Below, piece by piece: positions 1 through 6,653 of a DNA stretch of 6,823 nucleotides. This DNA comes from Kiritimatiellia bacterium (lineage in GTDB: Bacteria; Verrucomicrobiota; Kiritimatiellia; RFP12; UBA1067), in the NCBI GenBank assembly GCA_024405335.1, contig JAKSOX010000110.1:1-6823 (forward strand). The letters are read 5' to 3'. Within the stretch, counting starts at the first letter, position 1. Every line of letters starts with the position of its first letter. The notes beneath the pieces were generated by a model. The model saw nothing but the letters and a program-made list of their open reading frames with translations. It searched no databases and had not been told where the DNA came from. The position numbers were made by a program, and so were the translations under genes.

Positions 1-1
1 G

Positions 2-154
2 AACGTCGGGCGCGCGTTCGCGGACGACGTCCGCCGCGCCCTGGGGCTGGACCGTCGGCAGACGAAGCGCCGTGATGCGGCCCGCGCGGCGCAAGCGCGC
101 GGTGAACGGACGGGCGAAGACGTTGGAGTCGAAGAACGGAGGACAAGACGTTGA
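2..154 (+). CDS. C-terminal end of an unidentified upstream protein (partial)
   Basis: One frame is open from the left edge to a TGA at 152-154, giving about 50 residues of a protein tail that begins NVGRAFADDVRRALGLDRR and becomes very Arg-rich. The first codons have the C/G-ending third positions typical of this window. The last few (AGG, ACA, AGA) do not, which fits their overlap with the ribosome binding site of the next gene. The stop overlaps the TTG start of the oxidoreductase (TTGA), the same coupling style seen at the other gene junctions. The tail shows no recognisable domain, so no function is proposed. The alternative is that this stretch is non-coding leader, since frames stay open easily at this GC content. 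Confidence 0.4.
   Translation, partial: NVGRAFADDVRRALGLDRRQTKRRDAARAAQARGERTGEDVGVEERRTRR
138..143 (+). promoter_or_regulatory. Shine-Dalgarno site deciding a TTG start
   Basis: GGAGGA lies 7 bases before the TTG at 151. This is ideal spacing, so TTG is chosen as the start of the oxidoreductase over the internal ATG at 169, which would remove the lysine-rich start just before the dinucleotide-binding strand. Confidence 0.75.
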
Positions 155-1317
155 AGAAGAAACTGAAGATGGCGATGGTGGGCGGCGGCGTGGGGGCGTT
201 CATCGGGCGCATCCACCGCATGGCCGTGGGCATGGACGGACAGGCCGAACTCGTGGCCGGCATTTTCAACCGCGATCCGGCGCAGAACGCGTCCGTCGGC
301 GCGGAACTCGGCGTCGCCGCCGACCGGCTGTATCCGAGCTGGGAGGCGTTGATCGCCGGCGAGGCGACGCGCGCCGCGGGCGACCGCGCCGATTTCGTCT
401 GCATCTGCACGCCGAACCACCTGCACCATCCGATCGCCAAGGCGGCGCTCGAAAGTGGGTTCCACGTGATGTGCGAAAAGCCGATCGCGCTCACTTCGGC
501 GGAAGCCGTGGAGCTCGCGCGTCTCGCGAAGCGGCGCAAGCGCGTGTTCGGGCTCATGCACACGTACGCGGGCTATCCGATGGTGAAGCTCGCGCGCGAT
601 CTCGTCAGGCGCGGCGACCTCGGCAGGATCTGCAAGGTGACGTGCGAATACCAGCAGGGTTCGTTCCGCAAGATGGATTTTTCGCAGCCGCTCGACAAGC
701 GCAACAAGTGGAAGATGGACCCGAAGTGCTCCGGCGTCAGCTGCTGCATGGGCGACATCGGCGTGCACGCGGCGAATCTCGTCGAATACGTGACGGGGCT
801 CAAGATCAAGTCGCTGCTCGCGGATCTCACGAGTTTCGTCGCGCCGCGCGGGTTGGACGACGACGGCAACGTGCTGCTGCGGCTGGAGGGCGGCGCGAAG
901 GGCGTGATCATGGCGTCCAAAGTGGCGACTGGAGAAGAGAACGGCCTGCGTTTGCGCGTGTACGGCGACAAGAAGGGTCTCGTGTGGCAGCAGGAGGATC
1001 CGAACGCGCTGCACGTGCGGGCGCAGCGCGAGCCGGAACAGGTGTGGAAGCGCGCGAATCCCTACGTGAAGGAGGTTTCCCCCGCGTCCGCCCGCGCGTC
1101 GCGTCCGCCCGCCGGCCACCCCGAAGGTTTCATCGAAGGGTTCGCGAACCACTACCTGAACTTCTGCGACGCCGTCCGCGCCGTGGACGCCGGCGAAACG
1201 CCGCCGCCCGAAGCGCTCGACTTCCCGAACGCCGAGGACGGCGTGCGCGGCATGCGCTTCATCGAGGCGACGGTCGCGTCGTCCCGCGCCGGCGGCGTTT
1301 GGGTGAAGGTCGGTTGA
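151..1317 (+). CDS. Gfo/Idh/MocA-family NAD(P)-dependent oxidoreductase
   Basis: This is a 388-residue protein of the usual length for the family. These enzymes oxidise or reduce hydroxyl/keto groups of sugars, inositols and their derivatives using NAD(P) in the cytoplasm. Seen directly: an N-terminal Rossmann fold with a glycine-rich turn (GGGVGAFIG, residues 11-19), the strand and turn ending CTPNHLHH (86-93), and the family signature EKP at 109-111, whose Lys110 is the expected catalytic lysine. In the C-terminal domain, MGDIGVHAANL (200-210) supplies Asp202 and His206 at the active site, and the end has GHPEGFIEGFANHYL (322-336). A proline/alanine/arginine-rich stretch (about 311-321) precedes that motif. 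The start is TTG with a strong ribosome binding site. The stop overlaps the start of the phosphoesterase gene (TGATG), so the two are probably co-translated. The exact substrate cannot be read from the sequence; inositol dehydrogenase and related sugar dehydrogenases are the obvious comparisons. Confidence 0.93.
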   Translation: MKKKLKMAMVGGGVGAFIGRIHRMAVGMDGQAELVAGIFNRDPAQNASVGAELGVAADRLYPSWEALIAGEATRAAGDRADFVCICTPNHLHHPIAKAALESGFHVMCEKPIALTSAEAVELARLAKRRKRVFGLMHTYAGYPMVKLARDLVRRGDLGRICKVTCEYQQGSFRKMDFSQPLDKRNKWKMDPKCSGVSCCMGDIGVHAANLVEYVTGLKIKSLLADLTSFVAPRGLDDDGNVLLRLEGGAKGVIMASKVATGEENGLRLRVYGDKKGLVWQQEDPNALHVRAQREPEQVWKRANPYVKEVSPASARASRPPAGHPEGFIEGFANHYLNFCDAVRAVDAGETPPPEALDFPNAEDGVRGMRFIEATVASSRAGGVWVKVG

Positions 1318-2510
1318 TGTTCTGCGCGTTGTTCCTTCTGGGACCGGCGCTCGCGTGGGCCGGTTTGCAATGGGCGTTCACGCGCCCGTTGGGGTTGTCG
1401 CGCCGCGGCGTGTCCGTCTGCGCGCTCGCGTTCATGGCGGCCACGCAGAAGTTCGCGTGGTACCGGCTGCTGGGCGGCGACATGTTCGTGCCCGAGTTGC
1501 CGCGGTGGTTCATCATCGCGACGGATTTTCTGTATTCCGCGAGCTGGATGCTGCTCGGGTTCTCCCTGGTTCTGCGTCTGCTTGAACGCGTGTGGAAGGG
1601 CTTGTCCGCGCGGCGCCGCGTTTCGGCCGCCGCGTGCGCGGCGTTGGCGGCGGCGTTTTCGGCGTGGGGGCTTTACGAGGGCATGCGCGTGCCGGACGTC
1701 GTGTCGCGCGAAATCGCGTTTCCCGATCTGCCGCCCGCGTTCGACGGCTTCCGCATCGTGCATCTTTCCGATCTCCACGCGAGTCCGGCCACGAACCGCG
1801 CGCGCTTCGAGGAGATCGTCCGCCGCGTGAACGCGTGCGCGGCGGACTGCGTGTGCGTCACGGGCGATTTCGTGGACGGCGCGCCGGAGACGCGCGCCGC
1901 GCAGCTGGAACCCTTGCGCGGCCTGCTCGCGAAGCACGGCGTCTACGGCTGCATGGGCAACCACGAGATCTATTCGCAGTACGAGGCGTGGCGGCCCGTG
2001 TTCGCGTCGCTTGGCGTGCGCATGCTGGACGACGCCTGCGCCGCGATCTCCCGCGGCGACGCGCGGTTGGCGCTGGGCGGGGTGGTCGAACCTTTGTGCG
2101 GCGTGGCGGAGTCGCGGGCCGAATGGCCGGAAAACGAAACGCGCCGGGCGTTCGCGTCCGCGCCGGAAGGCGCGTTCCGGATCCTGCTGCAGCACCGGCC
2201 TTCGGGCGCCGCGCGGAACGCCGCCCAGGGCGTGCGGCTGCAACTTTCCGGGCACACGCACGGCGGCGCGATCTTCGGACTGGACCGTTTGGTCGCGCGT
2301 TTCAACGAGGGCTTTCTGCGGGGATTGCGCGAGGTGTTTGCGGAAGGGGGCTCCGGCGCGCTGACGCTGCACGTTTCGCCCGGCACGGGCCAGTGGGCGG
2401 GATTCCCGCTGCGCATGGGCGTGCCGGCGGAAATCACGGTGCTGACGCTCAAGCGCGGGGATGGGCGTCAGTCGTCTTCCTGGCGCGCAGTTCCCGGCAC
2501 GTCGCCATGA
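1317..2510 (+). CDS. Membrane-anchored calcineurin-type metallophosphoesterase (YkuE/YaeI-like)
   Basis: This 397-residue protein is predicted to hydrolyse a phosphoester using two metal ions. Residues 1-120 contain about four hydrophobic helices (roughly 2-19, 33-50, 64-88, 103-120). The catalytic domain follows with all metal-binding motifs in order: HLSDLH (149-154, giving Asp152 and His154), GDFVDG (183-188, Asp184), GNHE (214-217, Asn215 and His216), the histidine of LLQHRP (His293) and SGHTHGG (311-317, His313 and His315). A conserved-looking end, SPGTGQWAGFPLRMGVPAEI, closes the domain. This four-helix plus phosphoesterase layout is common in the YkuE/YaeI group, some of whose members act on membrane lipids such as UDP-diacylglucosamine. 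A lipid substrate here is inference. The ATG start overlaps the preceding TGA, with GAAGG at 1305-1309 as a modest ribosome binding site. A likely terminator follows the stop. Confidence 0.92.
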   Translation: MFCALFLLGPALAWAGLQWAFTRPLGLSRRGVSVCALAFMAATQKFAWYRLLGGDMFVPELPRWFIIATDFLYSASWMLLGFSLVLRLLERVWKGLSARRRVSAAACAALAAAFSAWGLYEGMRVPDVVSREIAFPDLPPAFDGFRIVHLSDLHASPATNRARFEEIVRRVNACAADCVCVTGDFVDGAPETRAAQLEPLRGLLAKHGVYGCMGNHEIYSQYEAWRPVFASLGVRMLDDACAAISRGDARLALGGVVEPLCGVAESRAEWPENETRRAFASAPEGAFRILLQHRPSGAARNAAQGVRLQLSGHTHGGAIFGLDRLVARFNEGFLRGLREVFAEGGSGALTLHVSPGTGQWAGFPLRMGVPAEITVLTLKRGDGRQSSSWRAVPGTSP

Positions 2511-2513
2511 ACC

Positions 2514-2545
2514 AAAAGCGCCGCGCAAGCTTCTTTGCGCTTTTT
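2514..2545 (+). terminator. Probable intrinsic terminator after the oxidoreductase-phosphoesterase pair
   Basis: GCGCAA (2523-2528) and TTGCGC (2535-2540) form a 6-bp stem with a 6-base loop, followed directly by TTTTT (2541-2545). A competing 8-bp stem pairs AAAAGCGC (2514-2521) with GCGCTTTT (2537-2544). It starts three bases after the phosphoesterase stop codon, where a terminator is expected. The stem is short and the T-tract has only five bases, so termination may be partial. Confidence 0.55.
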
Positions 2546-2569
2546 GTCGGCGGCGAAACGTGGTATCAT
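2541..2569 (+). promoter_or_regulatory. Probable extended -10 promoter for the TIM-barrel/glycosidase operon
   Basis: TATCAT at 2564-2569 is preceded by TG at 2561-2562, giving TGGTATCAT, a good extended -10 element and an AT-rich island in very GC-rich DNA. The -35 is weak: TTTTTG (2541-2546) sits 17 bases upstream, or TTGTCG (2544-2549) only 14 bases upstream. Extended -10 promoters tolerate a poor -35. Transcription would begin near 2576, leaving a leader of about 15 bases that carries the ribosome binding site. No operator is evident. Confidence 0.55.
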
Positions 2570-2576
2570 ATCGCGC

Positions 2577-2583
2577 AAAGGAA
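2577..2583 (+). promoter_or_regulatory. Shine-Dalgarno site choosing ATG at 2591
   Basis: AAAGGAA, with core AGGA at 2579-2582, stands 8 bases before the ATG at 2591. The in-frame ATG at 2507 has no such site and lies upstream of the predicted transcription start, so 2591 is preferred. Confidence 0.65.
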
Positions 2584-2590
2584 CACGAAC

Positions 2591-3622
2591 ATGATCCAGC
2601 AAACGAGCATCAGCTATTACGGACTCAACTACGTCGAACACGCCGAGGCGGATTTCAAGGAGATGAAGCAGCACGGCGTCACGCAGGTGATTCTCGCCGT
2701 CACCGAATTCGACTTCGACTTCTGGCGGCCGAACATCCCCAAGATCGTCGACAAGGCGCACGAGCTGGGATTGCGCGTGCTCATCGACCCGTGGGGCAAC
2801 GGCAAGTACTTCGGCGGCGAGCAGGTGTCGAAGTTCCTGCAGGACAACGTCGAGAACCGCCAGGTTTCGGCGCTCACGGGCGAGAAGCTGCCGTACGCGT
2901 GCTTCAACACGAACTCCTACCGCGACTACTTCAAGAACTTCTGCACGACGCTCGCGCGCGAGGCGAAGCCGGACGGCTTCTTCTGGGACGAGCCGCACTA
3001 CGCCTTCCCGAAGGGCATCGCGTCCATCACCGGCGGCGTCGCGGACGACTGGACGTGCTACTGTCCCGTCTGCCGCAAGCGCTTCGAGGACTACTACGGC
3101 TATCCGATGCCGCGCTACATGACGAACGACGTCAAGCAGTTCCGCTGGCGCGAGGCGCTCGTCGTCCTCTCCGAGACCTCGAAGGCCCTCAAGGAGATCG
3201 ATCCGAAGCTCGAGATCACCTGCTGCGTCCACGCGACGCAGAACGGCTACTACGTCTCCGAGTACCGCGGCTACGACAACTGGGACATGGTCGGGGCGTG
3301 CCCGTACTTCGACGTCTTCTCGACGACGATCATCAACTGGGCGCTGCCCGAGGACTTCTACCGCGACATCACCGCGCGCACCGTGGCGATCGCGAAGAAG
3401 TACGGCAAGAAATCCGAGCGCTGGCTGATGGGCTACTACAAGCAGCCCAAGGACTGGAAGCAGATCGACAAGTGGGTGGACATCGCGCGCGAGGCGGGCG
3501 TGGACCGTCTCGCCGCCTGGACCTACCGCGGCGGCCACGGCACCGTGGTGGGCGCGCCGGACGCGCTGAAGCTGTGGGACGAGATCGGCCGCAACTACAG
3601 GCGCGTCGTGAACAAGAAGTGA
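2591..3622 (+). CDS. Cytosolic TIM-barrel protein, glycoside-hydrolase-like, function unknown
   Basis: This 343-residue protein has no signal peptide or membrane segment from the chosen start. It reads as one (beta/alpha)8 barrel, with eight plausible strands in order near residues 5-13, 31-41, 61-68, 128-135, 207-215, 239-247, 277-283 and 305-313. The fourth strand ends in FFWDEPHY (130-137). Placing Asp-Glu-Pro there recalls the acid/base position of clan GH-A glycosidases, with Glu134 the candidate. The strand I assign as seventh (RWLMGYY) has no glutamate where the clan nucleophile would be. A CxCxxC cluster (Cys156, Cys158, Cys161) follows strand 4, a motif common in uncharacterised GH42-like proteins. 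The gene probably begins its own transcript and precedes a secreted glycosidase by 20 bases, which points to a role in carbohydrate breakdown. Codon use is extreme (GAG 18 to GAA 2, AAG 25 to AAA 1), hinting at high expression. The substrate is unknown, and a non-hydrolytic sugar-binding or isomerase role is possible. Confidence 0.75.
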   Translation: MIQQTSISYYGLNYVEHAEADFKEMKQHGVTQVILAVTEFDFDFWRPNIPKIVDKAHELGLRVLIDPWGNGKYFGGEQVSKFLQDNVENRQVSALTGEKLPYACFNTNSYRDYFKNFCTTLAREAKPDGFFWDEPHYAFPKGIASITGGVADDWTCYCPVCRKRFEDYYGYPMPRYMTNDVKQFRWREALVVLSETSKALKEIDPKLEITCCVHATQNGYYVSEYRGYDNWDMVGACPYFDVFSTTIINWALPEDFYRDITARTVAIAKKYGKKSERWLMGYYKQPKDWKQIDKWVDIAREAGVDRLAAWTYRGGHGTVVGAPDALKLWDEIGRNYRRVVNKK

Positions 3623-3631
3623 CCGTTCGCC

Positions 3632-3637
3632 GGAGGA
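3632..3637 (+). promoter_or_regulatory. Shine-Dalgarno site of the secreted glycosidase
   Basis: GGAGGA in the 20-base gap after the TIM-barrel gene lies 5 bases before ATG 3643. It fixes the start so that the protein begins with a normal signal peptide. No promoter is visible in the gap, which supports co-transcription. Confidence 0.75.
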
Positions 3638-3642
3638 ACGCC

Positions 3643-6009
3643 ATGAAGAAGACCTGTTTCGCCGCCGCGTGCCTCGCCGCCGCCGCCGCGGGCGCGGCGG
3701 CGCCCGTCGCCCGCGTCCAACGCCACCACGGCGAACCCGCCATCGTGGTGGACGGCAAGCCGATTCCGCCGATGACGATCACCGTGCTTGCGCGGAACAA
3801 CCGTTCCGAAGCCGAACGGAAGGCCTACTTGAAACGGCTCGGCGAGGCCGGGCTCAAAGTGTTCTACGTGACGTGCTCCACGAAGTGGCACGCTCCCGGC
3901 AATCCCGAAAAAGGCGAGCCGGACGGCGTCAAAAAGGCGCTCCGGGACATCCGGTTCGTAATCGACCAGGTGCCCGACGCGTACGTGATGCTGCGGCTCA
4001 ACGTGAGTCCGCCGGCGGACTGGGTGAACGCGCATCCCGAAGAGATGGTGACGTTCAGCGACGGCAAGCCGCGCCGCGTCATCTGCACGTCGGTGGGCAA
4101 GGACGTTCTCGACGGCATGCATTCGCTGTGCTCCGACGCCTGGCGCGCGGAGGGCGACAAGGCGATCGCCGAATTCTTCGGCGAACTCGCCAAGCACCCC
4201 GCCGAATTCGACCGCGTCGTCGGCACGTTCCTGTGCGCGGCCGGCACCAGCGAGTGGTATTATCCGCAGCCGCTCGACAACGCGGACGGCACCTACGGCG
4301 ACTTTTCCGAGCCGTTCCGCAAGGAGTACGAGCGCTTCCTGCGCGCGAAATACGGCACCGAAGAAGAGTTGCGGCGCGCCTGGGGACGAGCGGACGCCAC
4401 CTTCGAAAAGCCGACCATTCCCGCGAAGGACGAGCGCAAATTCGCGTACACGGCCGACTGGCAGATCTTGAAGGCGTTGCGCGACTGGGAGACGATGGGG
4501 CGCACGATCGGCCTCACGCTGAACATGGACGCCCGCGACGAAACGAGCGTGGGCACGTTCCTGAACGCGAACAAGTTCGCGCACGTCGCGGACTTCTACA
4601 CCGCGTGGCACGAGGCGACGGCGCGGACGATCGTCCATTTCGCGAAAACGCTCAAGCGCCTGCATCCGAACCTGCTCACGGGCGCGTTCTACGGTTCCTA
4701 CGGCTGCCAGAATTTCTTCGACGGCGGCACCGCGAGCGGCACGCGCATGATCCTCGATTCCGGCGCGGTGGACTTCCTCGCGGCTCCGGGCACGTACAAC
4801 AACCGCGAACCCGGCGGCATCGTGGCGCAGCGCGAAATGCAGGACTCGTTCCGGCTGCGCAATCTCATCTACGTGTGCGAGGACGACACGCGCACGCACC
4901 GCTGCCAGCCGTGGGTGCAGCGCGACGCGATGGCGCTCTACGGGCTGCAGGACTCCGTCGACACGATGAAGCGCGATTTCGCGCGCGACTTGTGCGAGGA
5001 CGTCCAGGGCTGGTGGTTCGACATGGGCGGCGACTGGTACGACGAACCCGAACTCCTCGCGCTGATCAAGCGCCAGCAGGAGATCGCGCACGAGGCGTAC
5101 GCGCTCGACCGCACGAAGAAAAACGAAATCGCCCTGCTGTACGACACGGAAAGCGTCCACCTCGTTTCCCAGCTTTCGAGCAGCCACGTGCTGGACTACT
5201 GGCGCACCACCGACCTCGGCCGCGTCGGCGCGCCCGTGGACTACTACTTCCACAACGACGTCGCCAATCCCGCCATGCCGGACTACAAGCTCTACGTGAT
5301 GGTGAACCAGTACTGCCTGTCGGACCGCGAACGGGCGGCGCTTTACGCCAAGGCGCGCCGCAACGGCGCGACCCTGCTCTGGATGTACGCGCCCGGCTTC
5401 GTGGATTTCGGCGCGCCGAAGACGATGGCGCTCGAGAACGTGGAAAAGACCGTGGGCATGAAACTCGGTTTCATCGACAAGACGTTCTTCCCGCATTTCC
5501 GCGTGGATCCGAAAGCGCATCCCGCGCTGGCGCTCGCCTCCCGTTGGCGCCGCTACGGCGTCATCGACCGCGACCTCCACAGCAACATCTGGATCGGCAA
5601 CGTCGATCTGCCGTGCTACCTGAACCCAGGTTTCTTCGTGGACGATCCGCAGGCGACCGTCCTCGGGCGCTATTGCCGCGACGGCCGCGTCGCCATGGCG
5701 CTCAAGGAAACGGACGGCGTGAAGAGCGTCTACTGCGCCGCCGCCGTGATGCGCAGCGATTTGCTGCGGTCGATCGCCGCATGGTCCGGCTGCCACGTGT
5801 TCTCGGATTCGGACGACGTGCTCTACGCGAACGAAAACTACGTGGCCGTCCACGCGAACGGCGACGGCAAACGCACGATTCGCTTCAAGCGGAAATGCTC
5901 CCCGTGGGAAGTGTACGAGCGGCGTTTTTACGCGAAGGACGTCACGGAAATCACCGTGGACATGCGCCACGGGCAGACGCTCACGTGGCAGGTTTCGGGC
6001 CGCCGATGA
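3643..6009 (+). CDS. Secreted GH42-like multidomain glycosidase (putative beta-galactosidase-type)
   Basis: This 788-residue protein is predicted to hydrolyse a glycoside outside the cytoplasm. It begins with a Sec signal peptide (MKK, then an Ala-rich core, cleavage near residue 20). Residues 40-460 look like a TIM barrel. GTSEWYYP (201-208) holds the probable acid/base Glu204, and the following part, with RFLRAKYGTEEELRRAWG (231-248), closely matches the helical region after that residue in GH42 enzymes. Glu413 in YVCEDDTRTH is the best nucleophile candidate. Residues 494-585 resemble the Rossmann-like trimerisation domain of GH42 (EIALLYD, then YKLYVMVNQYCLS). Residues 675-788 look like a small beta-rich C-terminal domain. 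The usual Asn before the acid/base is Ser203, so this is a divergent member and galactose specificity is not assured. Length is close to GH42 plus a leader. The stop overlaps the next start (ATGA). Confidence 0.82.
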   Translation: MKKTCFAAACLAAAAAGAAAPVARVQRHHGEPAIVVDGKPIPPMTITVLARNNRSEAERKAYLKRLGEAGLKVFYVTCSTKWHAPGNPEKGEPDGVKKALRDIRFVIDQVPDAYVMLRLNVSPPADWVNAHPEEMVTFSDGKPRRVICTSVGKDVLDGMHSLCSDAWRAEGDKAIAEFFGELAKHPAEFDRVVGTFLCAAGTSEWYYPQPLDNADGTYGDFSEPFRKEYERFLRAKYGTEEELRRAWGRADATFEKPTIPAKDERKFAYTADWQILKALRDWETMGRTIGLTLNMDARDETSVGTFLNANKFAHVADFYTAWHEATARTIVHFAKTLKRLHPNLLTGAFYGSYGCQNFFDGGTASGTRMILDSGAVDFLAAPGTYNNREPGGIVAQREMQDSFRLRNLIYVCEDDTRTHRCQPWVQRDAMALYGLQDSVDTMKRDFARDLCEDVQGWWFDMGGDWYDEPELLALIKRQQEIAHEAYALDRTKKNEIALLYDTESVHLVSQLSSSHVLDYWRTTDLGRVGAPVDYYFHNDVANPAMPDYKLYVMVNQYCLSDRERAALYAKARRNGATLLWMYAPGFVDFGAPKTMALENVEKTVGMKLGFIDKTFFPHFRVDPKAHPALALASRWRRYGVIDRDLHSNIWIGNVDLPCYLNPGFFVDDPQATVLGRYCRDGRVAMALKETDGVKSVYCAAAVMRSDLLRSIAAWSGCHVFSDSDDVLYANENYVAVHANGDGKRTIRFKRKCSPWEVYERRFYAKDVTEITVDMRHGQTLTWQVSGRR

Positions 6010-6653
6010 AGATCGTCGTGTTCAACGGCATGGCGGCGAGTCCGCGGGCGTGGGAGCTGGTGCGCTTCCCCGCGCCGCCGCGCATCGTCTCCTACGTGGA
6101 ACCCGACCCGGACGACCTTTTCGTGGACGAAGAAAAGACGCTGCTCGCGGGGTGGAGCATGGGCGGCTCGCGCGCGTTGGAATGCGCCTGCCGCCGTCCG
6201 GACCGCGTGTCCGGGCTCGTGCTCGTGGCCGCCGCGGCGCGGATGCTCGAGGACCGCGCGACGGGCTGGCAGGGCATGAGCCGACGGCGGTTGGAGGCGT
6301 TCCGCAAGGCGATCGACCTCACGCAAGGCGAAGGCCTCTTCGGTCCGCCGGCGGGCGTTCCGAACCCCTACGCGGCGGACACCCCCGAGCATCTCGACCA
6401 CGGATTCCGCTATCTGGAGCAGATTGACCTGCGTGCGCCGCTGGAGCGGACCTTTGGCGGCAAACCGCCGCTCTTCCCAGTGGCGATCTTCCAGTCGGAA
6501 AAGGACGGAATCGTGCGTCCGGGCAACGCCGCGTACCTGAAGACGGTGTTTCCGCACGCGTCGCTCGTCTGGGTGCCGGGCGGCGAACACGCGTTGCCGA
6601 CGTTCGCGCCGGATGCCATTTCGCGGGCAATCGCGTCCGTCTTCGCCGCATGA
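6006..6653 (+). CDS. Short BioH-like alpha/beta hydrolase
   Basis: This 215-residue cytosolic serine hydrolase has the full triad: Ser51 in the nucleophile elbow GWSMGG (49-54), Asp167 in SEKDGIV and His195 in GGEHALP. The 28-residue Asp-to-His spacing equals that of E. coli BioH (Asp207, His235). The stretches GLVLVAAAARM (70-80) and GWQGMSRRRLEAFRKAI (87-103), with LEQIDLRAPL (137-146), also follow the BioH pattern. BioH removes the methyl ester of pimeloyl-ACP in biotin synthesis. This protein is about 40 residues shorter, mostly before the elbow (Ser51 against Ser82), where the usual oxyanion His-Gly is replaced by FNGMA (6-10). It could therefore be a BioH substitute or an unrelated esterase, for example one removing acyl groups from a sugar. 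ATG 6006 overlaps the glycosidase stop. No strong ribosome binding site is seen, so translation is probably coupled. Confidence 0.8.
   Translation: MKIVVFNGMAASPRAWELVRFPAPPRIVSYVEPDPDDLFVDEEKTLLAGWSMGGSRALECACRRPDRVSGLVLVAAAARMLEDRATGWQGMSRRRLEAFRKAIDLTQGEGLFGPPAGVPNPYAADTPEHLDHGFRYLEQIDLRAPLERTFGGKPPLFPVAIFQSEKDGIVRPGNAAYLKTVFPHASLVWVPGGEHALPTFAPDAISRAIASVFAA

Noticed and set aside
72..1316. A long open frame upstream of and in frame with the phosphoesterase, apparently giving an 812-residue protein
   Set aside because: The part before 1317 is an Arg-rich off-frame reading of the oxidoreductase gene. The recognisable protein starts at ATG 1317 with its own ribosome binding site.
3648..3672. 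Lipoprotein signal around Cys10 of the glycosidase
   Set aside because: The residues before Cys10 are Ala-Ala-Ala without the Leu typical of a lipobox, and the hydrophobic stretch before it would be too short; an ordinary Sec signal ending near residue 20 fits better.
3681..3702. 9-bp GC hairpin with a 4-base loop in the signal-peptide region of the glycosidase
   Set aside because: It arises from runs of GCC and GCG alanine codons in the hydrophobic core; no sign of a separate regulatory role.
3595..5970. Very long open frame on the minus strand opposite the glycosidase
   Set aside because: It is antisense to a clearly homologous protein, rich in Arg, Val and His with no domain, and is explained by the high GC at codon third positions.
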